Positions 48,331 through 58,145 of a stretch of 64,000 bases of DNA are shown in pieces. Where the stretch lies: the NCBI GenBank assembly GCA_021292105.1, contig CM037871.1, positions 58,240,866 to 58,304,865 of the forward strand. Reading direction: 5' to 3'. This DNA is from Anadara kagoshimensis. Its lineage: Eukaryota; Mollusca; Bivalvia; Arcoida; Arcidae. Numbering within the stretch: the stretch's first letter is position 1; every line of letters begins with the position of its first letter. The position numbers and the translations under genes were made by a program. Under the pieces are notes generated by a model that was not told the origin of the DNA, made no database searches, and worked only from the letters and a program-made list of their open reading frames with translations.

Positions 48331-50381
48331 AAAGTGTGTTTAGGACCTCTTAAAATATATTTTTTAAAATAATTCGTGCCCACGAATTATAATCCGTGAG
48401 AACAAATTATAATTTGAGGGGAATAATTACTAATCCGTGGGAACGAATTATAATTCTAGGGAACGGATTACTATTCGATAGAGCGTCGTAGCTGGAATAT
48501 TGGGGTTTAAACTGACTTGAAGCCATTAACAACACACTACAACAAAAACGGCATAAAGATAAGTCTATCATTGAAAAAATAACACTAGGAATGGCAAATT
48601 TTATATTTTAGTTGTAATTGGGACCATTGATTATAAAACGAATTTGGACGGCCACTCAATATAAAGTTTCTTTGTATTCTATATCTTAGACTTATGCTTG
48701 TATTTGCACTATGGTTCTAGTGACATCCAGATCACAATTAACTTTGTTTACACCAATTCAGTACGAGATTGTTGCCCCACTGGTTCAAGATGGGTCGCAG
48801 CAGTGTGAAATGAAGGGGATATAAATGGGGTTCAGCAAGAAGAGAAAGTTCATGTTGTTTTCATATACATGTACATATGAAACTGTTTGGAAATAATATG
48901 CCGCTACATATGGTTGCTATTGCTATTTAGTTATAGAAAATCACATATCTGAAATAAGTTTTTGAGAAATATTTGAAATTTATATGTATAATGATTTTTA
49001 ATTGACATTTAAGGACCTCCGCGGCAAAATAGTTTTTGTTGTGAGGGCTAAACAAAATTTAATATAAAGTTCACGAACGACTTTTTAATGGTATTAAAAT
49101 ACATTATTTGATTTTTTTTCAAAAATGATATGTTTTTACACATCTAGCTAGTGACACTTAAATTCAAAAACAGATTCATATATAAAAACATTATATTACG
49201 GGATTGTTTTCTGCTGATACTACAGCCACTGCGGTAGCTCAATTGGTAGAGTGCTCGCTCCGCTTCGTAAGTGTGAGGTCGTGGGTTCGAACCCCGACCG
49301 GGTCTGACCTAAGACTTGAAAGTGGGTAGTGACTGTTCTTTCGCCAAACACTCGGCATTACGGTTTTTTAGGATGGAAACTTAAAATAAACGAGGCCCCG
49401 TGTCTCGGTAGGCTTGGCACAATAAAGAACCCTGCTGTATAATGCCATCAGCGCAGCGCACAGGCAAAATTTCTGCAACTTCGCTTGTAGCTAGCAACGT
49501 CTCGGTATAAGTGAAATAATCTTGACTGGGACGTTTAACACCATTACTCAGCTCTTTGTATGTGGTGCTGGTCTTTTCCTTCTCAAGTTATCCTGGGGAT
49601 ACACAGGCAATGAGCGAAATGACGGAATGTTACTTCATTGCTCACGTATCACATTCTGGGGAATTCAATAATTTCTCTCTAGCACTCCGGCTTAACATAT
49701 CTAAATCTTAAAAAGACAAACCTAGATGCATATCTTCCATATCACATTAAATTAAATCATACTAAAGTCTTTATTTACAAATATTAACTAATCAAACACT
49801 CTTTCATAAAATATAGCATATAAAACGTGAATTCTAAATAAATCCGAACGCGAATAACAGTATAACAGCACCATCATACCATCGTAACTATGTGTGTCAC
49901 ACCAGTAAACTTGTAATCATACAAAACATTGATTACACCTTATCAACCCACAGGGTACCACAATGGGGATCTTCTCGTGTTCCCTACGCACCATACTCAT
50001 ATCTGGGACTGCATCTAACCAAATTATTTATAGATTACACCATAATTCGTTATGCGTTCATACGGATTATATATCGTTCCCTCGAACTATATTTCGTTCC
50101 CACGGATTAGTAATTCGTTGCCTCGAGTTATAGTTCGTTCCACGCATTAGTAATTCGTTGCCTCGAGTTATAATTCGTTCCCACGGTTTATAATTCGGTC
50201 CCAAGGATTATAATTTGTTCCCTCGAATTATAACTCGTTCCCACGGATTAATAGTAATTCGTTCTCGCGAATTATATTCGTTCCCTCGAATAATAATTCG
50301 TTCCATCGGATTATAATTCGTTCCCATGGATTAGAAATTCGTTTAAAAAGTATTTTAAGAGGTCTTAAATACGCTTCCGTA
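48327..50381. mobile_element. 2.05-kb TIR element with subterminal TTCGTTCCC arrays, in the copy 1 intron
   Basis: Left end TACGAAAGTGTGTTTAGGAC, right end the complement TACGGAAGCGTATTTAAGAC, followed inward on both sides by CTCTTAAAATA. Inside each end is a tandem array of about 20-25-bp units (AATTCGTTCCCACGGATTAT and variants): four to five on the left, about twelve on the right, in inverse sense. ATG may be a 3-bp target duplication. The paralogous block of copy 2 (near 57585) lacks it. The interior contains a SINE and no recognised gene. Confidence 0.8.
49224..49553 (+). mobile_element. SINE family A, full length
   Basis: Head with box A region TAGCTCAATTGGTAGAGTGC and box B GGTTCGAACCCC, then the body with GTGGGTAGTGACTGTTC and ACACTCGGCATTACGG, and the tail GACTGGGACGTTTAACACCA. 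Inserted in the interior of the 2.05-kb element, thus younger than it. Confidence 0.9.
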
Positions 50382-50402
50382 ATGACTGCATTTGTTTCGA
50401 CT

Positions 50403-50563
50403 ACAGGGGCCAGTTTCATAATAAAATTTAAAAAATACCGATAAGTATATAAAAAGAGTACAGGGGAACAACGAATCAGATCTTTCACTTGTAGGTGCTC
50501 CGACAAAACTCTACATTACTTTTTTAATGTGTCCGATCATCGTGATCTTGGTGTCCTTTTGTT
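50403..50563. mobile_element. Half copy of the hAT-like element
   Basis: CAGGGGCCAGTTTCATAATA followed by AGGGGAACAACGAATCAGAT, then TGTAGGTGCTCCGACAAAAC and CCGATCATCGTGATCTTGG, matching one end and adjoining interior of the 402-bp element at 21031. The other end is absent. Confidence 0.8.
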
Positions 50564-50579
50564 CCAAGATAATTATTTT

Positions 50580-50671
50580 CTGCAAAATTTCTGCACCTTG
50601 CCTATAGCTGGCCACATCTCGATATAAGTGAAATATTCTTGACTGGGACTTTAAACACCATTACCCAACTT
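50580..50671 (+). mobile_element. SINE family A, 3' fragment
   Basis: CTGCAAAATTTCTGCACCTT, CATCTCGATATAAGTGAAAT and GACTGGGACTTTAAACACCA are the family A tail. The head and most of the body are absent. Confidence 0.75.
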
Positions 50672-50676
50672 CATGT

Positions 50677-51040
50677 GAGGCCGCGGTGGCCTAATGGATA
50701 AGACATCAGTCTTCAAATCAGGGTCTCTCACCGCTGTGAGTTCGAGTCCCGCTCAGACCACATGTGAGAAAGTGAATTTTCCTTGCCGTTGGCCTTTACC
50801 GATTCACCTGGTATCAGTATAATGGACTGGGGGTTTAGTACGCTTGTCTGCGGCGTACTGACACTGTGAGCTAGCACGTTAAAGTCGCCCTAATACAAAG
50901 CAGACTATAAAACACACTCGCACCTCACACGCATACATAAAATTGTCCATACATTAATGCATAGAGATTAATAAAATAGTTCTCGTCGAGAATAGCTGAA
51001 AATTGCTAATGCGACGTTAAGCAACATTTAACCAACCAAC
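50677..51040 (+). mobile_element. SINE family B, full length
   Basis: tRNA-like head (GTGGCCTAATGGATAAGACA box A region; GAGTTCGAGTCCCGC box B), body with GAATTTTCCTTGCCGTTGGC, CACCTGGTATCAGTATAATG and GGCGTACTGACACTG, tail GTTAAGCAACATTTAACCAA with CCAAC repeats. Lies 75 bp before the acceptor of the copy 1 coding exon and is absent from the equivalent place of copy 2. Confidence 0.9.
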
Positions 51041-51128
51041 CCCCATGTAGCCAGTCCGACTCTAATTTATTACTTAAGTAACTGTTTAGACCATGGTTCT
51101 TGTTTTTATTTACAGAATATCAATCAAT

Positions 51129-52850
51129 ATGGTAGACGCAGAGCAAAATTTTATTATTCAAGCTCCAGTTATTCCTGTAAATAAATGCGATCTTTGTCAT
51201 AAAAAGCATGTTGAATGGAAGTGTCTGATTTGCGACGAGGTAATGTGTGAAAACTGTAAGATTGTTCACCTGAGAAGTAAAGTGTCCAAAGATCACAAAG
51301 TTGTTGCAACCGTGCGACCAAGCGACGGTATTCGTAAATGCACTGAACATCCAGCCGAGGATTTACAGATGTTCTGTATATCATGCGACATACTAGTTTG
51401 CAGGAAATGTATCACGAGCCCATCACACAGTTCCCATCCGTTTGAATTGATTGAGGACATGATAGACAAAAAGAAAACCGAACTCTTAGAAATAACGGTT
51501 AAATCAAAAGAAAAATTGGACAGATACAAACAAATAGTAAAACTTGTAGATAAGAAGCAACGTAAGTTTTCTGATAAAATTTCAAAAACAGTAGCAAAAG
51601 TACTTAAAAGGAATAAAGATCTGAAGGACAAGCTTGATAATGTAACCAATGATTTGATTAATCAATTACAAGAATTGGCGACACAAAAACAAAGCGAGTC
51701 GGAAACGTTAGAAAGTCAATTACAATCTGACATAAAAGAGCTGAGAGAACTTATAGAACAATGTGAAAAAGAACAGAAAGTTAGACGTATGGACATCGAC
51801 ACGTTTGTGGCAGAAAAGAAACGCAGATTAAGTAGGTTAACAACGACTGGCCCGCCGAATAGGGAAAATCCGCCAGAATTCGTGAGCAGGAATGTAGATA
51901 GAGAAATTGAAGCATTGTTTGGAGAGCTGGTAAAATCAGAAGATAGTCAGTCATCATGGCGTGAAAAAGAGAAAAACGCGGTGGTTGTTGACAGATTTTC
52001 TGCCGGGGAAAATACCCATGTGGCCTCCGCAGGTGATGGTCAGGCGTTGATCTGGAAGCGGTCAGGAAAATGTATATCACTAGTATCACCGAACAGTGAT
52101 TCAGAACAGAATATGAAAACTGACTTTCAAGTTTACGATGCAGCTGTCACTAAAGATGGACTACTTTTAGTTACAGAATGGAAATTATTCGGAGGTAAAC
52201 TTCATATGTATACAGCAAACAGAGGATTTAACAATGTATATGCTACAAAGTTTTATAGAACCACTGGTATGACCGTCACTGATAACGGGAATCTGTACTC
52301 GGGTGTCGGCAGTAAACTAGTAGAGATAACAAGACGCGGGAATGAAATCAGATCCATACAATACGACAAAGACAAAACAAAATTGTTTTCTGATCCATGT
52401 TCCATTAGTCAAAACATCAATGGTGACATTGCCGTTGTAGATAGCGACAAGAAGGCGGTAGTAGTTGTTGACAGAAATGAACGCAAGAAATTTACATATG
52501 ATGGAAAGATAGGAAGTTTGAAACAACCGTTTGATCCACAATCGGTAGTTACCGACAAACGTGGTCACATTTTGATCAGTGATGTAGCAAACTCGGTGGT
52601 TCACGTGTTAGATAAAGATGGGTGCTTTCTTAAATTTCTGATATCGGAGAAAGATGGATGTGATCGGCCAGTTGGTTTATGTATTGATACAAAGGGTAGA
52701 CTTTGGGTAGTGAATACGGGGAACAATTCAGTTATGATTATAAAGTATGCTGAGGACATTCATCAGGACACGTTTGTTCAATATCGTGCATTAAAGACGA
52801 AGAAAGTAGGTATCAACAGGAAGAGAATTCTGCCATATTTTCACATATAA
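51129..52850 (+). CDS. RING-less two-B-box, coiled-coil, NHL-type protein, copy 1 (573 aa)
   Basis: The start is placed at MVDAEQN because a TTTATTTACAG acceptor (AG 51114-51115) separates it from the in-frame ATG at 51093, which would be intronic. Residues 20-55 form the first B-box (C20, C23, H27, C32, C35, C40, C43, H47 and H55 visible). Residues 70-102 form the second (C70, H73, C82, C85, C90, C93, H99, H102). About 110-245 is a long coiled coil rich in K, E and L. About 290-545 is a beta-propeller with NHL-like repeats, clearest in QPFDPQSVVTDKRGHILISD and RPVGLCIDTKGRLWVVNTG. No RING finger precedes the B-boxes, so ubiquitin-ligase activity is not implied by the sequence. Such proteins are TRIM2/3/71 relatives, greatly multiplied in bivalves, and often proposed to act in immune sensing; function here is inferred only. 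The coding region is a single exon. Confidence 0.92.
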   Translation: MVDAEQNFIIQAPVIPVNKCDLCHKKHVEWKCLICDEVMCENCKIVHLRSKVSKDHKVVATVRPSDGIRKCTEHPAEDLQMFCISCDILVCRKCITSPSHSSHPFELIEDMIDKKKTELLEITVKSKEKLDRYKQIVKLVDKKQRKFSDKISKTVAKVLKRNKDLKDKLDNVTNDLINQLQELATQKQSESETLESQLQSDIKELRELIEQCEKEQKVRRMDIDTFVAEKKRRLSRLTTTGPPNRENPPEFVSRNVDREIEALFGELVKSEDSQSSWREKEKNAVVVDRFSAGENTHVASAGDGQALIWKRSGKCISLVSPNSDSEQNMKTDFQVYDAAVTKDGLLLVTEWKLFGGKLHMYTANRGFNNVYATKFYRTTGMTVTDNGNLYSGVGSKLVEITRRGNEIRSIQYDKDKTKLFSDPCSISQNINGDIAVVDSDKKAVVVVDRNERKKFTYDGKIGSLKQPFDPQSVVTDKRGHILISDVANSVVHVLDKDGCFLKFLISEKDGCDRPVGLCIDTKGRLWVVNTGNNSVMIIKYAEDIHQDTFVQYRALKTKKVGINRKRILPYFHI

Positions 52851-53042
52851 ACCAGCTTTTCAATTTTAAAGTCATAAGATATATCAATTAATGATAAGAA
52901 AGGATGATCTTATGATCATTTTTGAAAAAAAAAATTTAAACCATGAATTTGAGTCGACATTTTAGATCTTTCCGCGCAAAATGATATATAGAATATAGAA
53001 TTTATGACAAAACTAGAAATAAAGTTAACAAATCGATGGGTG

Positions 53043-53620
53043 AAAGATTATTCTATTACATAGGGGCTACGAAATTTTGAACAAATATGACGTTTAAAGA
53101 AAATTATATTATTTATGGTCAAGGGCATCCTTGATTTGTATTACGTAAACCAGGCGTGGTTCTTCAGGTTCTCAGGTTACCGTAGTGCCATTTTATAAAT
53201 TTTTGAATTTTCCGAAAGAAATATTAAAAAATTTATATGACAACTTATAAATTTTTGAATATTTCATTCGGAAAATTAAAAAATTTATAATTTGACAGTA
53301 GATCCAAACCAAAACTAGTAATTGAAATAACATGGTTATGCAATACTGTTTTATAGTTATCAAAGCGAATACAGTTAATTATGAACAATAATGAAAAAGA
53401 TACAACTAAGTTTGGTAAAGAAAATAGTGAAGATATATAAAAACCGAGTAGTCATCTTTTCTTGGATCGCCAGAGACCTTTGAATGTGAAGTGCCACTAC
53501 TGGTCAACGCATTTTTGAAGAAAATAAATGGTAGAATCGTCAAGTATACCATTTTCGATTTTTTTATGAAACTTTATTTGTTCAAAAGTCCGTAGCCCCT
53601 ATGTACTAGAATGATCTTCT
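53043..53620. mobile_element. About 575-bp TIR element (CATAGGGGCTACG)
   Basis: GATTATTCTATTACATAGGG then GCTACG at the left against CGTAGCCCCTATGTACTAGA at the right, about 28 bp inverted, with AAATTTTGAACAAAT and ATTTGTTCAAAAG continuing inward. Inside is a second inverted pair (TATAAATTTTTGAATTTTCC). It separates copy 1 from its duplicated 3' flank. Confidence 0.78.
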
Positions 53621-53859
53621 GCACATCGATGGGTGAACATTATTTTTTTGTTTTGTTTGGTCTTCACGGCAAAACCATCTTGCTGCGGAGGACCAAAAAA
53701 TGTCAATTAAAAGCCATTATTTAAAAAAAAAATGATCACAAAGTTTTGTTATCCTTTCATTAAGTAACATCTATTTACATTAAAATTCAAAAACAAGTTT
53801 ATATATGAAGATATTCTGTAATTTCTCAATCTGCTAAATCCTATTTTTATACCCCTTAA

Positions 53860-54530
53860 ACGGCTTACAATGGACATGTATTGAGGTCAACAAATTTATC
53901 CGATGATCCAGTCGTTATTCAGATAATGGTAATTTACATATATTATGCGATGTTTTCTATCAATAATAAAACATTCATTAGAGATCTACTAAATATAGTC
54001 ACATGACCTGCGGAAGTTGCAATTTCAGGGTACAAAAACAATCTGTGTATCAGCAACATCGTTAACAATGGTTAACAGTTTACTTTGTCGTCAATCACGG
54101 GGAACGTATTCATTTGAGATTTGCAGGTCATTTCCATAGCAGCAGAAGTATTATCTTTTCGTTATTTCCAATTATAGATTTTCTTTTATAAAATAGTCAT
54201 GCAAAAGTATTACTTTTCATTATTGTGAAATTTTGATTATATGTAGATGCAGTTTACTGATTTTGTTACTTCATTGAATTGTATTCCGAAACGACCGTCT
54301 AGTGCTGTAAAATTAAAACTTGTTAATATAATATGTATCTCAAACTTTATTTCTTTGTTTCGTGTTGAAATTGACTCATTTCATGTCATTTGCCCTAATA
54401 CAACCAGTGTTAGCGTATTACTATTCTTTGGGAATATCCGTTATGTCTGCATTTTATTTTGCGAAGGTGTTCAGTGGATTTTTAACAATATTACACTCAG
54501 TGTACCATGCAATCTGTGAAACTGTCTGTG
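53860..54530 (+). other. 3' flank of copy 1, duplicated downstream of copy 2
   Basis: Diverged but collinear with 59875-60590: GAGGTCAACAAATTTATCCG/GAGGTCAAACCAATTCATCC, CATTCATTAGAG, ACATGACCTGCG/ACATGACCCACAG, TTATGTCTGCATTTTATTTT and GAAGGTGTTCAGTG. It shows the right limit of the duplicated unit. No conserved open frame. Confidence 0.75.
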
Positions 54531-54549
54531 CAAACTGGTAGTGATTAAT

Positions 54550-54703
54550 AGAATCTATCATGAGTATCCATGTAGGATAGGGAAATCTCACCCTCAGGGT
54601 TGAATATTTCAGTCGGAGACGAGGCTTGCCGAGTCTCTGACAGAAATATTCAACCCTGAGGGTGAGATTTCCCTATCCTACATGGATACTCATGATAGAT
54701 TCT
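54550..54703. repeat. 154-bp hairpin, AGAATCT family, copy 1
   Basis: AGAATCTATCATGAGTATCC at the left is complementary to the right end, with perfect pairing over about 65 bp per arm and a loop CGAGGCTTGCCGAGTC that is itself self-complementary. Flanked by TTAAT at the left and TTTTTCTTCC at the right. Confidence 0.92.
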
Positions 54704-56080
54704 TTTTCTTCCATTTTAATGACAATGTTTTGTTTGAAGTATCAGTCACATCGACATCGACGCCATTTTTGTAAATCTAACTTTGTTATTTAACGTTTTA
54801 CAGAAAAATACATATGACCATCGGACAGAATGTACCTGATCTGGTTTATACAAAATGTATAAACTAGAAAATAAGGCCATTTATTCTAATCTCCCAAAAT
54901 AAACATTTGAAACGCAGTGAAAATTCCTAAATTTTGGAGACTCGGGTGTCATTTTTCCGCAAGACGTCGTCATGTCTCCACGATATGACGTCATTTAATT
55001 TTCCTTTGATTGCGATGTCACTGAAATCCGCACGTGGAGGTGAAGATAAGCACGTGGAGGTGAAGATAGAAATTTCTACCATCGTGTATTCAAGCGGAAA
55101 TCTCTATCTCAAACATAGGAAGATGGAAGAATAATAGAATCTTACACCGGTAACAGGGTAAGACAGAGATATCTCTGTCTTACACTGTTACTGGTGTAGG
55201 ATTCTTTTTCTCACGCACTTGCAACATAAAACATGATTAATAAACATAAAATTACATAAAATGTTAAGTTTTTATTTCACCATCCGTGCCTGCTGAAGAT
55301 GACGTAATCAATTTTTGTTGACGTTCTCACGTAAAATGATTGTGACGTCATCAATTAAGCGTGTGTAAGTGATTGTGACGTTGAGAAATTGTTGGTTGAC
55401 TTCGGAACTTTTCTCAGCTTATTAAGTCCTTTCAACGATGAATCCAGCGCAGGTATAACTACGCGGGAAATTCGGCGTGTAGCTTCTCTCAACCCTAGGG
55501 CGAGAAAAGGAAATCCCACATGGGTAAAAACGCGGGATTTCCATGTCACAGGTGTGAGAATAATAGAATCTTACACCGGTAACAGGGTAAGACAGAGATA
55601 TCTCAAACGAGGATGAATATTTTCTTGTCCAGAACGTCCGTATTTCAGACATAATACTTTCAATAATATCTGAATATAGACTAGTGATTACGGCCATAAA
55701 ATGTTTTTAGGAATTGGATAAGCCCAGCGACTTGCAATATATATATCTCTGCATCAAGATATTTGTATGTAACAATATCAGTCACCGTCATAAGCCTGGT
55801 AGACCATTATTCATGAAGCACAGTCACGTGACATACATTTTTGACGTCGTAGCAGAAGTACTTACCCGCGAATGCCCTGATTTATCATTATCTGTATTGA
55901 AAATTATCCCCAATGTGCCTCTTTTTAAAGGACATTAATTACGATGTAACTTCATTCATTCTTTGTTTCCTCTTAAAAAGAGATTATGGACATGTAGTTA
56001 CACCAAATACAAGAAATGGAACAATAACTAATTAAACATAATATAAATTAAACGTATATATCTACACATGGTAAGTCCGT
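54704..56080. other. Intergenic region between the duplicated blocks
   Basis: Apart from the hairpins there is a small tandem duplication (AGCACGTGGAGGTGAAGATA type, 55029-55070). No exon is supported before 56151. Confidence 0.5.
55136..55204. repeat. 69-bp hairpin, AGAATCT family, copy 2, with a half copy at 55563-55612
   Basis: AGAATCTTACACCGGTAACA pairs with TGTTACTGGTGTAGGATTCT around GATATCTC. The left arm alone recurs at 55563-55612, also after AATAATAG, so a whole and a half copy stand 430 bp apart. Confidence 0.88.
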
Positions 56081-56150
56081 TCTACACAATCCAAAACAAC
56101 ACTGTACATGGGAATTGTAGAGTAAGTAACTGTATATCTAATTTGCTGAC

Positions 56151-56342
56151 CGATTCAACAGACTGTTGTACGCAGCACATATTCCCTGCACAAACCGATA
56201 ACACGTAGCTTTCTTCTTCCTGTAGGGATATTTGAGCTGTTCGACCAAGGAGTACTTCAAAAAGTTCGTCGTCATTAAGTCTTGTTAGTTGTGCGTTGAT
56301 GATAACTCCAAAGATATTTGTAAGAAAGTCCCAGAATGATCC
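56151..56342 (-). other. Candidate 64-codon coding exon of unknown protein
   Basis: Bounded by an acceptor (CCATCAG, AG at 56343-56344) and a GTCAGC donor (56145-56150), exactly 192 bp, phase 0 at both ends. The peptide begins GSFWDFLTNIFGVIINAQLT, continues RLNDDELFEVLLGRTAQISL and ends CAGNMCCVQQSVES. Its mixture of charged and hydrophobic residues looks protein-like rather than translated AT-rich noise, but I do not recognise the family and no partner exon is visible. It could be a relic exon or chance. Confidence 0.3.
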
Positions 56343-56789
56343 CTGATGGCTGATAGAGCAGGACAAACTTATATATAAAGGGTGATGCTGAATTTAGTTA
56401 CTGGCAAATCTTTGATCTTTTCAAACAGCCTTTGTCTATTAACCAGTTAGTTGATAATTTTTACAACAAGTAAAAATGTTACTATAGATAAATATTCTTA
56501 TATTCTTATATCTCGACTTTAGTATATAGGCAAACAGCATTGACCTTTCCGTTTGACCTTGTATCAGGTATAGGAGGGTCCACCCAATACATAGGTAGCG
56601 TTAGGATTCGCAGTTAACACATATACACATTGCCCAAGATAAGTGTTCACATCAGGTAGACGAAATATACACGCGTGAACCTTATAACTTAAATTTGTTC
56701 ATCCATAATGAATTTTAAATAAAATGATAAGCGAACGGGTCAATGTTTTCTACCTATAACGTATATATAGAATGTATTTATATGACATT

Positions 56790-57120
56790 GTGTTCACATT
56801 GTATATACTCGGTAATCGATAGTTTTTTATATGGATATGGAGTGTTTTTATATTTATACCCAAATGTTATTTTAGATTGTCCTTTTTTTAATATCCAATG
56901 GACACAGACATGTTATATTTGATTAATCCATATATTATTAAGAAATAGCGACGTATTTGCACTTCAGGAGTTGCCTCTCTTAGAGCCAGGTCAATGAACA
57001 CGGCATTTTCTAAAAATCATGTGATAACTCAATGTAGGTTACGCCATTTTAAATAACTCTCACTTTCACTTCGGTTATATGTAATACAAGACTTTTGGTG
57101 AGTAATAATTCGATATAACA
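56790..57120 (+). promoter_or_regulatory. Presumed promoter and non-coding first exon of B-box/NHL copy 2
   Basis: Counterpart of 47950-48330. GGTTACGCCATTTTAAAT and ACAAGACTTTTGGTGAGTAA are preserved, giving the same donor (exon end 57097). The matching acceptor is at 58131-58132. The intron is about 1 kb here against 2.9 kb in copy 1, because the insertions differ. Confidence 0.55.
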
Positions 57121-57335
57121 TTTTATTATATAATCTACTCAATAATCCATGTAATACGGTCATACAATAAAAATCGTATTGAATGAGTGTGACGTCATAA
57201 AAGCATAAAAGTCATTCCAGAGTGACGTCGCATGTACACAGTTACGTGAATTTGTTGTGTTTCGCAGTGAATCAGCTGTTTTCTTATAGTTTTAAATCTA
57301 CGAAAACCCAGATTTTATGGGATTATATAATAAAT

Positions 57336-57480
57336 AGAATCTTGCATTCGTGTTTATGGAATATTGAATTTATTAAACTCGTTGAATAATGTTTTATGCA
57401 ACTCGCCAAGGCTCGTTGCATAAAAATTATTCAACTCGTTTAATAAATTCAATATTACATAAACACTCATGCAAGATCCT
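57336..57480. repeat. 145-bp hairpin, AGAATCT family, copy 3
   Basis: AGAATCTTGCATTCGTGTTT against AAACACTCATGCAAGATCCT, with arms of about 65 bp including AATATTGAATTTATTAAACT. The loop CTCGCCAAGGCTCG resembles that of the hairpin at 54550. It lies in the copy 2 intron and is absent from copy 1. Confidence 0.9.
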
Positions 57481-57879
57481 CTATATATTAGCATGAAAAG
57501 ATTTTTTTAATGATACCTCATTTTTCTGGAGAGAAAACTTCCGCGTATATAACGTTCTATTTACAAATTTTTCAGTGTTATAACCTCAAACAGGTTTTGA
57601 CAAGTTTCTATTTTCCGATAAATTCTTGTTCTAATTATTGAATAATTTACACGATCCACGGATTCCTATTTGCCACAATCCCAAATAACCATACTGAAAA
57701 AAATATACTAAGGTGTTACCAAATAATGGACTTACAATATGAAAATAATAGATTATAGTTATGACTAATTTACGTTTTAATTACATTACAACAGAAAAAA
57801 ATAATTTTATCTGATACTTAAATAGCCAGAACCATGGTATGAAAGGTATACGCCTGCTTCCATGTAGTCAGTCCATTCT

Positions 57880-58050
57880 TTCGCAAAGCACTCGGTATTA
57901 GGAAATGAAAGCTTAAAAAAGGTCCTGTGTTACTGTAGGCAAACCCTGTTGTACATGTATGTCATCAGCGAAAATATCTGCACCTTCGCGCATAGTTGGC
58001 AACGTCTCGATATGAGTGAAATATTTTTGATTGAGACGTTAAACACCATT
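57880..58050 (+). mobile_element. SINE family A, head-less and decayed
   Basis: Body CTTTCGCAAAGCACTCGGTA, then GCCCTG-type and CATCAGCG segments, tail GAGACGTTAAACACCATTAC. The tRNA-like head is missing. Inside the copy 2 intron. Confidence 0.75.
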
Positions 58051-58145
58051 ACTCAACACCCATGAAGTCAGTCCGACTCTAATTTATTACTTAAGTAACT
58101 GTTTAGAGTATGGTTCTTGTTTTTATTTACAGAATATTAATCAAT

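Noticed and set aside
49224-49300. Possible tRNA gene with good box A and box B
   Set aside because: It is the head of a full SINE whose body and tail follow directly, repeated elsewhere. Not a free-standing tRNA gene. The same holds for 50677-50760.
51093-51128. Upstream in-frame ATG giving 12 extra residues to the B-box/NHL protein
   Set aside because: A TTTATTTACAG acceptor lies between this ATG and MVDAEQN, and the same layout is kept in copy 2. The extra residues translate intron sequence.
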